This document shows, in pieces, positions 1 to 6,002 of a DNA stretch of 6,002 bases. Both the position numbers and the translations under genes were made by a program. The DNA lies in contig CAJBVC010000549.1 of the NCBI GenBank assembly GCA_903958915.1, forward strand, positions 1 through 6,002, written 5' to 3'. Below the pieces are notes generated by a model, which was not told the DNA's origin, made no database searches, and saw only the letters and a program-made list of their open reading frames with translations. The stretch is from an uncultured beta proteobacterium. GTDB lineage: Bacteria > Pseudomonadota > Gammaproteobacteria > Burkholderiales > Burkholderiaceae_C. Numbering within the stretch: the first letter of the stretch is position 1; every line of letters begins with the position of its first letter.

Positions 1-63
1 GAGTACAAAAACGGCAGTTCAGGCTCGCGGAATATGCGTAGACAGCTATGGTAACGATAGCAT

Positions 64-2787
64 CTATGGCAGCGCCGCCTGCGCTGCCGCCAGCCGGGCG
101 ATGGGCACCCGGTAGGGTGAGCAGCTCACGTAGTCGAGTCCGGCGCGGTGGAAGAATGCCACCGAGGCCGGGTCGCCGCCGTGTTCACCACACACCCCCA
201 CTTCAATGTCTGGGCGCACGCTTCGGCCTTTCTCCACCGCCATCTGCACCAGGGCGCCAACGCCCTTTTGGTCGATAGTGCGGAACGGGTCGTGCTCGTA
301 AATGCCGCGTTTCAGGTACTCGGGCAGGAACTTGCCGGCGTCGTCGCGCGAGAAGCCCAGGGTCATCTGCGTGAGGTCGTTGGTGCCAAACGAGAAGAAT
401 TCGGCCTGCTTGCCGATGCTGTCGGCAATCAACACAGCACGGGGCGTCTCGATCATGGTTCCAAGCAGGTATTCCAGCGTCTCGCCGCGCTCGGCAAACA
501 CCGCTGCCGCAGTGCGCCGAATCACCTCGGCCTGGGCATTGAACTCGCGCACCGTACCCACCAGCGGCACCATGATTTCGGCCTTGACGTGGATGCCCAG
601 GTGCCGCACATTGAGCGCTGCCTCAATCACGGCACGCGTCTGCATCTCGGTGATCTCGGGGTAGCTGATACCCAGGCGGCAACCCCGGTGGCCCATCATG
701 GGGTTGAACTCGTGCAGTTCTTCCACCCGCATCTTGATCTTGCCCAGCGGCACTTTCATCTCGCTGGCCATGACGCGCTGGTTGGCATCGTCATGCGGCA
801 AAAACTCGTGCAACGGCGGGTCGAGCAGCCGGATGGTCACCGGCAGGTCATGCATCTCGCGGAACAGCCCTTCAAAGTCGCCCCGCTGCATCGGCAGCAG
901 CTTGGTCAGCGCTTTGCGTCGCCCGGCTTCGTTGTCGGCCAGAATCATTTCGCGTACTGCCAGAATGCGCTCGCCCTCAAAGAACATGTGTTCGGTGCGG
1001 CATAGGCCAATGCCGGTGGCCCCAAAGGCGTGCGCTACCTTGGCGTCCGCCGGGCTGTCGGCGTTGGCGCGAATTTCCAGGCGCTTGTACTTGTCCGTCA
1101 ACGCCATCAGGGCACCGAAGTCGCCGCTCAACTCGGCGTCGCGGGTAGCGATCTTGCCCACATAGACCTCACCGGTGGAGCCGTTGAGTGAGATCCAGTC
1201 ACCTTCGTTGTAAATGGTGTCGCCCACCGTCATGGTGCGAGCTTTGAGGTCTACATGCACCGCACCGGCACCGGAGACGCAGCATTTACCCATGCCACGT
1301 GCTACCACCGCCGCGTGTGAGGTCATGCCACCGCGCGCAGTGAGAATGCCCTTGGCAACACTCATGCCGCGCAGGTCTTCCGGCGAGGTTTCCTGGCGCA
1401 CCAGGACAACGTCCTTGCCCGCCTTGAACCAGGTTTCTGCCTCATCGGCAAAAAATACGATCTGCCCGGTGGCTGCACCGGGCGATGCGGGAAGACCGCG
1501 GGCTATGGGCGTGGCCGCCTTCAGGGCGTGCGGGTCGAAAATCGGGTGCAACAATTCGTTGAGTCGGTCCGGGGCGACGCGCTGCAGTGCGGTGGGCTCG
1601 TCGATCATGCCCTGCTGCAGCATCTCCATGGCGATGCGCACCATGGCCGCGCCGGTGCGCTTGCCGTTGCGGGTTTGCAGCATCCAGAGTTTGCCTTCCT
1701 GGATGGTGAACTCCATGTCCTGCATGTCGCTGAAATGGTTTTCCAGCGTGGTCTCGGCGTGCAGCAGTTCCTTGTAAATGCCAGGCATCAATTCTTCCAG
1801 CGACGGGTAGTGGGCTTTGCGATCGTCCTCGCTCACCAGGGCCAGTTCGGCCCAGCGCCGCGACCCCACCAGCGACACCTGTTGCGGTGTACGAATGCCT
1901 GCCACCACGTCTTCACCCTGGGCGTTGACCAGAAACTCGCCATTGAACAGGTCTTCACCCGTGCCCGCATCGCGTGAAAAGGCCACACCGGTGGCGCTGT
2001 TGTCGCCCAGGTTGCCAAAAACCATGGCCTGCACGTTGACCGCAGTGCCCCATGACGCAGGTATGTCGTTGAGCTCGCGGTAGACACAGGCGCGCTCGTT
2101 GTTCCAGCTTTCGAACACGGCCCACACCGCCCCCCAAAGTTGCTCCCACGGGTCGGTGGGAAAGTCGCGGCCGATGCGGGCGCGAATGAGCGACTTGAAG
2201 CGCTGCACCAACTCCTTCATGTCGTGGGCGTCAAGATCGGTGTCGAGCTTGACGCCCTTCTTGTCCTTGACCATATCGATGATGACTTCGAACGGGTCAT
2301 GGTCCTCCTTGGACACCGGCTTGAGGCCCATCACTACGTCGCCATACATCTGCACAAAGCGACGGTACGAATCCCAGGCAAAGCGTTCGTTGTTGGACTT
2401 GCGCGCCAGCCCCACAACCGCTTCGTCGTTGAGGCCGAGGTTCAGTATGGTATCCATCATGCCGGGCATGGAGGCGCGGGCACCGGAGCGCACCGACAGA
2501 AGCAGCGGGTCATCGGCATTGCCGAACTGTTTGCCCATTTCCGTCTCAAGAAACTTGACTCCTTCCAGCACTTCGCCCTGTATCAGTTGCAGGACCGCTT
2601 CGCGGCCTTGCTCGGTAAACGCGGTGCAAGCCTCGGTGCTGATGGTGAAGCCGGACGGCACGGTAATACCCAACCGGCACATCTCGGCCAGATTGGCGCC
2701 TTTGCCGCCGAGCAGATTCTTCATGGCGGCGGCGCCTTCTGTGCGGGTGCTGCCGAAAACGTAAACGTATTTTTCTGGTGTTTTCAT
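64..2787 (-). CDS. ppdK: Pyruvate, phosphate dikinase (complete)
   Basis: Cytosolic enzyme of 907 residues that interconverts pyruvate + ATP + Pi and PEP + AMP + PPi through a phosphohistidine. Three domains are visible in order. The N-terminal ATP-grasp domain (about 1-380) has GGKGAN with K29, SVRSGA with R100, E359, and QTR at 371-373. The swivelling phosphohistidine domain (about 430-540) has GGMTSHAAVV with catalytic H491; the preceding T489 is the residue phosphorylated by PDRP-type regulators in relatives. The C-terminal PEP/pyruvate TIM barrel (about 555-905) has R597, R653, E780, N803, D804 and C866. These sit at a constant offset of 35-36 from the Clostridium symbiosum catalytic set, so all key residues appear present. 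The TIRLLDPPLHEFLP segment separates it from PEP synthase and PTS enzyme I. The start is supported by the family-typical KYVYVFG N-terminus, although no Shine-Dalgarno sequence precedes the ATG. No convincing terminator is seen in bases 1-63, only a weak 5-bp hairpin without a U-tract. Confidence 0.97.
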   Translation of the reverse strand: MKTPEKYVYVFGSTRTEGAAAMKNLLGGKGANLAEMCRLGITVPSGFTISTEACTAFTEQGREAVLQLIQGEVLEGVKFLETEMGKQFGNADDPLLLSVRSGARASMPGMMDTILNLGLNDEAVVGLARKSNNERFAWDSYRRFVQMYGDVVMGLKPVSKEDHDPFEVIIDMVKDKKGVKLDTDLDAHDMKELVQRFKSLIRARIGRDFPTDPWEQLWGAVWAVFESWNNERACVYRELNDIPASWGTAVNVQAMVFGNLGDNSATGVAFSRDAGTGEDLFNGEFLVNAQGEDVVAGIRTPQQVSLVGSRRWAELALVSEDDRKAHYPSLEELMPGIYKELLHAETTLENHFSDMQDMEFTIQEGKLWMLQTRNGKRTGAAMVRIAMEMLQQGMIDEPTALQRVAPDRLNELLHPIFDPHALKAATPIARGLPASPGAATGQIVFFADEAETWFKAGKDVVLVRQETSPEDLRGMSVAKGILTARGGMTSHAAVVARGMGKCCVSGAGAVHVDLKARTMTVGDTIYNEGDWISLNGSTGEVYVGKIATRDAELSGDFGALMALTDKYKRLEIRANADSPADAKVAHAFGATGIGLCRTEHMFFEGERILAVREMILADNEAGRRKALTKLLPMQRGDFEGLFREMHDLPVTIRLLDPPLHEFLPHDDANQRVMASEMKVPLGKIKMRVEELHEFNPMMGHRGCRLGISYPEITEMQTRAVIEAALNVRHLGIHVKAEIMVPLVGTVREFNAQAEVIRRTAAAVFAERGETLEYLLGTMIETPRAVLIADSIGKQAEFFSFGTNDLTQMTLGFSRDDAGKFLPEYLKRGIYEHDPFRTIDQKGVGALVQMAVEKGRSVRPDIEVGVCGEHGGDPASVAFFHRAGLDYVSCSPYRVPIARLAAAQAALP

Positions 2788-2802
2788 GGCTTTGAGGTGT
2801 AG

Positions 2803-2827
2803 TTGAAACGAAAGGGAACCGTTTCAA
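2803..2827. promoter_or_regulatory. 8-bp perfect inverted repeat upstream of ppdK (candidate operator or 5'-UTR hairpin)
   Basis: TTGAAACG (2803-2810) and CGTTTCAA (2820-2827) form a perfect 8-bp inverted repeat with a 9-base spacer. It begins 16 bases upstream of the ppdK start codon, in the 108-bp gap after the phosphoesterase gene. Read on the ppdK strand, a weak -10-like TACTAT (2833-2828) directly abuts the repeat, so it would lie at or just after a transcription start there. Each arm contains TGAAACG, the half-site of LacI/GalR-type regulators such as Cra/FruR. The repeat itself is certain; its function as operator or RNA hairpin is inference. Confidence 0.45.
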
Positions 2828-2895
2828 ATAGTAGTCCTCGCCCCAGCGAAGTACTTAATCAGGATCAATGTTTGAGATCGCGTCAGTGCTTGCTG

Positions 2896-3744
2896 TTAGG
2901 CAGCCACTTCTAATATGAGTTGACCCTTGAAGGCAGCTTGCTCATTCTTGCGGGCATAGCCCAATGGATTGGCGACCACGCGGCAACCCTGGTGAACGTA
3001 ATCGCTGGGCGCATGCAGGTGGCCGTGCAGCCATAGTTGCGCCCATGGCAGAAGATCGTCCAGAGCGTTGCAAAAGCCGGCAGTGCCCGGTACGTGGCCG
3101 TAGCGTGGGTCGGCGCTCTGCAAGCTCGGTGCGGAATGGGTGATGACCACGGTCGCTCCGGCGTACGGCTGCGCGATTGCCGCGCGTAACCACTGCTGAC
3201 ACTCCAGGCCGAGTTCCCGTACCTGCTCGGCAAGCATGGGAACTCCGCCACGGGTGGTCTGCGTCTTCTTCAGGTAGTAGTTGGCGGCGCGAAAGGCTTT
3301 TTCGCGTGCTTTGAGTTGCTGTGTCAGCGCATTGACGTTTGCCTGTCCCGGACTTGGCTTGCCCGGCCTCGGCGTGGAAGTCGCCAGTGCGTCAAAGTCG
3401 GTCCACAGCGTGGTCCCTACAAAGCGTACGCCTTGGAGGACGACCGTCTCGCGCTCCAGCCAAGTCAGTCCAAGTCGGTCGCAGGTGGCGCGCAGCCGGG
3501 CATGGGCCTGGTCGAAGTCCTGCGCATCGTATTCGTGGTTTCCTGGGACAAATAGCACCGGGGTTGGCCAGCCTTGCAGCGGTGAGAACCGTCCCAAGCC
3601 GAAATCGGTATCTGAAAGCTGCGATCCAGACTGGTACGAACCGATATCGCCGGCCAGCACCAGCACGTCGGCGCCGGGTGCGGGGCGCGGCGTCCAATGT
3701 GGATGTGCCTCCAGGTGCAAATCCGACAGCAGCTGAACTTTCAT
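2896..3744 (-). CDS. Calcineurin-like metallophosphoesterase, substrate unknown
   Basis: A 282-residue protein of the calcineurin-like phosphoesterase family (Pfam Metallophos type), probably cytosolic because no signal peptide or membrane segment is visible. The complete two-metal signature is present in order: D8 and H10 in SDLHLE, D33 in AGDIGS, N69 and H70 in GNHE, H203 in ITHS, and H242 and H244 in HGHLHAP. It is therefore likely to be an active metal-dependent phosphomonoesterase or diesterase, but the substrate cannot be read from sequence. The C-terminal NPLGYARKNEQAAF segment is typical of uncharacterised bacterial members. The ATG start overlaps the LysR stop codon by four bases (ATGA), which implies translational coupling and a shared transcript. 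It ends 108 bp before ppdK with no clear terminator between, so some read-through into ppdK is possible. Confidence 0.9.
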   Translation of the reverse strand: MKVQLLSDLHLEAHPHWTPRPAPGADVLVLAGDIGSYQSGSQLSDTDFGLGRFSPLQGWPTPVLFVPGNHEYDAQDFDQAHARLRATCDRLGLTWLERETVVLQGVRFVGTTLWTDFDALATSTPRPGKPSPGQANVNALTQQLKAREKAFRAANYYLKKTQTTRGGVPMLAEQVRELGLECQQWLRAAIAQPYAGATVVITHSAPSLQSADPRYGHVPGTAGFCNALDDLLPWAQLWLHGHLHAPSDYVHQGCRVVANPLGYARKNEQAAFKGQLILEVAA

Positions 3745-4697
3745 GAGGCCATCTCGCGTGTTGCGAGCTGGGCAACCTGGGAGCGTAACCAGGCGTGGCC
3801 ACTGTCGCCATCATGGCGCAGATGCCAGAGCGCATCGACCTGAATGGGCGCCGTGGCAAAGGGTAGTTCGCGTACCACCAGTTGTTCGGCGATGCCGGTA
3901 ACTTTTACAAAGTGGCGCGGCAGTACCGTCAGCAGGTCCGAGCTTGCCACCACCTTGCCGGCAATGAAAAACTGGTTGACCGTCAGCACCACCCTGCGGC
4001 TGCGGCCGAGGGCAGCGAGGGCCCCGTCAACGAATCCGAAAGCCCGGCCCGAAAAACTCACCAGCAGGTGGCGTGCGGCACAGTAGCGCTCCAGGGTAAG
4101 CGGTCGCCCGGCCAGCGGATGGCCTTTGCGCATGACGCAGACGTAGTCCCCTTCAAACAGGCGATGGTGCTTGAAAGTTACCGGGTCGCCAGCCAGCAAA
4201 CGCGCGGCGAGATCGGGGGACACCGCTGGAAAGTAGCCGATCGCCAGGTCGGCCTGTCCATCGTCGAGCAGGTGGCGGGGGTCACGCGTGGTGAGCGGCA
4301 ATACCCGCATGGACACACCTGGCGCTTCACGCGTCATGACCGCAAGCAGCCCTGGCATCAGCTCGGCGGCGGTGGCGTCGGCCATGGTGAGCACAAAGGT
4401 GGTGTTGGCGCTCGCCGGTGTGAATGTTCCGGGCAGCAGCGATGCCTGCAATTGTTGTAAAGCACCGCGCACTGCAGGCCAGAGCTCCTGGGCGCGCGGT
4501 GTCGGCTCCAGCGTACGACCCTGGCGGACCAGCAAATCGTCACCCAGCGCCTCGCGCAGGCGCCGCAGGGCATTGCTGACAGCCGGCTGGGTCAGTGCCA
4601 ACTGGTGCGCCGCGCGGGTCAGACTGCGCTCGGACATGACGACGTCAAAGACCTTCAGCAAATTCAGGTCCAGGGTGCGCAGGGTGGGAGAGCTCAT
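3741..4697 (-). CDS. LysR-family transcriptional regulator
   Basis: A 318-residue LysR-type regulator of normal length. The N-terminal winged helix-turn-helix lies at about residues 8-67, with the hallmark RSLTRAAHQLALTQPAVSNAL helix-turn-helix, and LRRLREALGDDLLVR leading to the wing. A periplasmic-binding-protein-like effector domain follows from about residue 95 to 305. The LRTLDLNLLKVFDVVMSE opening and the C-terminal ALWHLRHDGDSGHAWLR pattern resemble the NodD/NahR/LinR-like branch, many of whose members sense aromatic compounds; the effector here is unknown. The start is the first ATG in a family-typical N-terminus. The only purine-rich sequence upstream (AGGA) lies one base from the ATG, too close for a normal ribosome binding site. 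Its likely targets are its own promoter and the divergently transcribed membrane-protein gene, as is common for this family. It is translationally coupled to the downstream phosphoesterase. Confidence 0.94.
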   Translation of the reverse strand: MSSPTLRTLDLNLLKVFDVVMSERSLTRAAHQLALTQPAVSNALRRLREALGDDLLVRQGRTLEPTPRAQELWPAVRGALQQLQASLLPGTFTPASANTTFVLTMADATAAELMPGLLAVMTREAPGVSMRVLPLTTRDPRHLLDDGQADLAIGYFPAVSPDLAARLLAGDPVTFKHHRLFEGDYVCVMRKGHPLAGRPLTLERYCAARHLLVSFSGRAFGFVDGALAALGRSRRVVLTVNQFFIAGKVVASSDLLTVLPRHFVKVTGIAEQLVVRELPFATAPIQVDALWHLRHDGDSGHAWLRSQVAQLATREMAS

Positions 4698-4702
4698 TTC
4701 CT

Positions 4703-4732
4703 ATTATCACCAGTGTGAATGTGACATATCAA
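4703..4732 (-). promoter_or_regulatory. Candidate sigma-70 promoter for the LysR gene
   Basis: On the minus strand, TTGATA (4732-4727, five of six matches to the -35 consensus) and GATAAT (4708-4703, five of six to the -10) are separated by 18 bp. The predicted start of transcription would fall at about the LysR ATG, which would make the mRNA leaderless or nearly so. That fits the missing Shine-Dalgarno sequence but also makes the call uncertain. Confidence 0.3.
4707..4727. promoter_or_regulatory. Candidate LysR operator with repeated GTGA half-sites
   Basis: TCAC-N4-GTGA (4707-4718) is a short dyad, followed by a second copy of TGTGA (4720-4724) spaced 6 bp from the first (4714-4718). The second copy lies inside ATGT-G-ACAT (4719-4727). 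A T-N11-A spacing typical of LysR boxes can be drawn from T4707 to A4719. The cluster overlaps the predicted -35 elements of both divergent promoters, the usual place for a LysR site. The half-sites are short, so chance is not excluded. Confidence 0.35.
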
Positions 4733-4748
4733 CAACATTAAGTAGAAT
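4721..4748 (+). promoter_or_regulatory. Candidate sigma-70 promoter for the small membrane-protein gene
   Basis: GTGACA (4721-4726, five of six to the -35 consensus) and TAGAAT (4743-4748, five of six to the -10) are separated by 16 bp. This predicts a transcription start near 4755 and a leader of roughly 23 bases. The -35 element overlaps the repeated GTGA half-sites, so binding by the divergent LysR protein could affect it directly. Confidence 0.45.
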
Positions 4749-4777
4749 CGTATTAGTAAAAACCCTATGATGCGTCT

Positions 4778-5227
4778 ATGTCAAAGCTAACTCCGCTCCA
4801 AAACCCGTTCCGTGGCAACACGCCTGAGACTTACCCTCCTTCACGTTTTGCCACTTCATTACCGGCAGATCGACGCCAGGAAGGCACCACTGCCCAGGAC
4901 AGTTCCAACACCCTGGCCGGCATGTTGCTTGCCGCGGTGGTGGCAGCCGTGCTGGTGGTTGCCGACCAGGTGATTCATACTTGGGCCGACGGGCAACTGC
5001 TGGCGGGTTGGGTGGGGCTGTGGGTCATTACCTTCGCTCTGTTGTCCTACCTGGCACCGTCCCTGCGTCAGATGTCTACCGTGGTGGCTGGCGTGGCCCA
5101 ACGCTGGGCGGGTCGGCGTGCAGCGCGCCAGGCTGAAGACACCATGTGGGAACTTGCCCAGCACGACCATCGGCTTGTGGGCGAACTGCGCGCGGCTCAA
5201 ATGCGTGATCGCGGCGAAGCCGAGTAA
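4778..5227 (+). CDS. Small two-helix inner-membrane protein, function unknown
   Basis: A 149-residue protein that I do not recognise beyond a resemblance to conserved hypothetical proteins of Burkholderiales. Visible layout: a polar, proline-rich N-terminus (1-45); two hydrophobic segments at about 46-64 and 74-95, joined by a short acidic loop (DQVIHTWADGQ); then a charged, probably helical tail (about 105-148) rich in Arg, Ala and Glu. The basic residues flanking the helices suggest both termini face the cytoplasm. The start is fixed by an in-frame stop at 4757-4759, and no other start codon lies between. No Shine-Dalgarno sequence precedes it, and two out-of-frame ATGs sit 8 and 11 bases upstream. 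The gene is divergent from the LysR gene across 80 bp and ends at a strong terminator, so it is probably monocistronic. Its length, composition and framed position between promoter and terminator support a real gene. Confidence 0.75.
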   Translation: MSKLTPLQNPFRGNTPETYPPSRFATSLPADRRQEGTTAQDSSNTLAGMLLAAVVAAVLVVADQVIHTWADGQLLAGWVGLWVITFALLSYLAPSLRQMSTVVAGVAQRWAGRRAARQAEDTMWELAQHDHRLVGELRAAQMRDRGEAE

Positions 5228-5245
5228 GCGCAGATAACACGCCAC

Positions 5246-5276
5246 AAAAAAGCCACCTCCCGGTGGCTTTTCTTTT
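5246..5276. terminator. Bidirectional rho-independent terminator
   Basis: AAAAGCCACC (5248-5257), loop TCCC, GGTGGCTTTT (5262-5271) form a perfect 10-bp stem whose GC core is flanked by A-runs on the left and T-runs on the right. A second TTTT follows at 5273-5276. It lies 18 bases after the membrane-protein stop codon and about 50 bases past the pckG stop, so it can terminate both convergent genes. Confidence 0.92.
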
Positions 5277-5288
5277 AGCGCGGTTGGG

Positions 5289-5311
5289 CCTGTCCCTCCT
5301 GGAGGGGCAGG
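5289..5311. repeat. Imperfect hairpin just downstream of pckG
   Basis: CCTGTCCCTC (5289-5298) and GAGGGGCAGG (5302-5311) pair as a 10-bp GC-rich stem around a 3-base loop. One position (5293/5307) is a T-G pair on the plus strand and an A-C mismatch on the minus strand. It starts 11 bases after the pckG stop codon. No T-run follows on either strand, so it is not itself a classical terminator. It could block 3' exonucleases or simply be chance. Confidence 0.4.
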
Positions 5312-5321
5312 GTTTGATGGA

Positions 5322-6002
5322 CTACGCCGCCAATCTTTTTTCCAGAAGCGACTTGGTCTCGACGAGCGCCTTGGGCAGGTGGTAGGACAATTGCTCAAAA
5401 TGGCTGTCGTGCAGTTTGAGTTCTTCGGCCCATGCCGCCTTGTCAATGCTGGTGACGGTTTTGAACTGCTCGGCCGTGAAGGGCAGACCGGTCCAGGTCA
5501 GTTCGTCGAACAGGGGGGCCACACCAAAAACGGTCTCCATCCCTGGCGCCTTACCCTCCATGCGGTCGATCATCCACTTCAACACACGCATGTTTTCACC
5601 GTACCCCGGCCAGACGAACTTGCCGTCGGCACCTTTGCGGAACCAGTTGGTTGTGTAAATGCGCGGCAATTTGGCGCCCGCCTGGGTCAACTTGTCGCCC
5701 AGATCCAGCCAGTGCTGAAAGTAGTCGCTCATGTTGTAGCCACAGAAAGGCAGCATGGCAAACGGGTCGCGGCGCACCACGCCCATCTGGCCGACCGCGG
5801 CCGCGGTGGTCTCTGAACCCATGGTAGCGGCCATGTAAACACCTTCAGTCCAGGTGCGCGCTTCGGTCACCAGCGGGACGGTGGTGGAGCGACGGCCACC
5901 AAACATGAAGGCGTCAATGGCCACACCGGCCGGGTTGTTCCACTCGGAATCAAGCGCCGGGTTGTTGCCTGCTGCGACCGTGAAGCGGGAATTGGGGTGC
6001 GC
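5322..6002 (-). CDS. pckG: Phosphoenolpyruvate carboxykinase (GTP), C-terminal part
   Basis: This is the C-terminal 226 residues of a GTP-dependent PEP carboxykinase, which converts oxaloacetate + GTP to PEP + CO2 + GDP at the entry of gluconeogenesis. The frame stays open to the window edge, so roughly 390 N-terminal residues lie outside (family length about 600-620). The fragment opens with AHPNSRF, whose Asn and Arg correspond to the substrate/phosphate-contacting N403 and R405 of human PCK1. It continues with FGGRRS (R436 region), DPFAMLPFCGYN, and the guanine-binding stretch NWFRKGADGKFVWPGYGEN. That stretch keeps the two Phe and the Asn of the guanine pocket, with Tyr in place of the third Phe, as in other bacterial enzymes. 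The N-terminal P-loop is not visible. The GTG at 5924 lies inside conserved sequence and is not the start. The gene ends TAG at 5322 and is followed by a hairpin and a shared terminator. Confidence 0.96.
   Translation of the reverse strand, partial: AHPNSRFTVAAGNNPALDSEWNNPAGVAIDAFMFGGRRSTTVPLVTEARTWTEGVYMAATMGSETTAAAVGQMGVVRRDPFAMLPFCGYNMSDYFQHWLDLGDKLTQAGAKLPRIYTTNWFRKGADGKFVWPGYGENMRVLKWMIDRMEGKAPGMETVFGVAPLFDELTWTGLPFTAEQFKTVTSIDKAAWAEELKLHDSHFEQLSYHLPKALVETKSLLEKRLAA

Noticed and set aside
45..61. GCTAT-N7-ATAGC hairpin just downstream of ppdK as a terminator
   Set aside because: The stem is only 5 bp, with weak pairs and no U-run on the ppdK strand.
148..1005. A 285-codon plus-strand open frame inside ppdK
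   Set aside because: It lies wholly antisense to strongly conserved ppdK codons. Its His-, Gln- and Val-rich translation is typical of the shadow of a GC-rich gene. It has no recognisable domain.
2099..2802. Overlapping plus-strand open frames antisense to the ppdK 5' part
   Set aside because: Two long frames occur in the same interval with low-complexity Ser/Arg- or His-rich translations, and neither looks like a real protein. They are explained by the codon bias of ppdK.
3882..4460. A 192-codon plus-strand open frame antisense to the LysR gene
   Set aside because: It is fully contained in the conserved LysR coding region on the opposite strand and shows no protein-like features.
4719..4740. 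CRP-like site (TGTGA followed by AACAACATT)
   Set aside because: Only the left half-site matches the CRP consensus; the right half lacks TCACA. The promoter and LysR-operator reading explains the sequence better.
4859..5446. A 195-codon minus-strand open frame opposite the membrane-protein gene
   Set aside because: It would run through the strong bidirectional terminator and into the pckG 3' end in another frame. Its composition is not protein-like.
5922..5924. GTG at 5924 as the start of a short pckG-like gene
   Set aside because: The reading frame is open to the window edge, and the residues before it (AHPNSRF and onward) are conserved PEPCK sequence. This is the interior of a gene cut by the window.

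Overview
The window is about 60% G+C, with codon use and protein sequences typical of a betaproteobacterium of the order Burkholderiales. The Comamonadaceae (Rhodoferax or Polaromonas type) are the most likely family; this comes from protein resemblance and composition, not from a search. It looks like ordinary chromosome. I see no insertion sequence, phage, CRISPR, tRNA or rRNA signature, and no frameshifted gene.

Layout from left to right. A complete pyruvate, phosphate dikinase gene (ppdK, minus strand, 64-2787) fills almost half the window. A 108-bp gap carrying an 8-bp perfect inverted repeat separates it from a minus-strand pair: a calcineurin-type metallophosphoesterase (2896-3744) and a LysR-family regulator (3741-4697). 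The stop codon of the regulator and the start codon of the phosphoesterase overlap as ATGA. An 80-bp divergent promoter region (4698-4777) separates the LysR gene from the only plus-strand gene, a small two-helix membrane protein of unknown function (4778-5227). That gene converges on the 3' end of a GTP-dependent phosphoenolpyruvate carboxykinase gene (pckG, minus strand, 5322 to beyond 6002). A textbook bidirectional terminator lies between the two.

The two recognisable metabolic genes both act at the phosphoenolpyruvate node. PEP carboxykinase converts oxaloacetate to PEP, and pyruvate, phosphate dikinase interconverts pyruvate and PEP. Together they suggest a local gluconeogenic/anaplerotic neighbourhood, though they are separate transcription units. 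The LysR regulator and the phosphoesterase have no demonstrated link to this pathway. The regulator's most natural targets are its own promoter and the divergent membrane-protein gene.

I found no convincing new biological system. The points most worth a second look are the inverted repeat just upstream of ppdK, whose half-sites resemble those of the PEP-node regulator Cra/FruR; the packed half-sites in the divergent LysR promoter region; and the uncharacterised membrane protein with no visible Shine-Dalgarno sequence.
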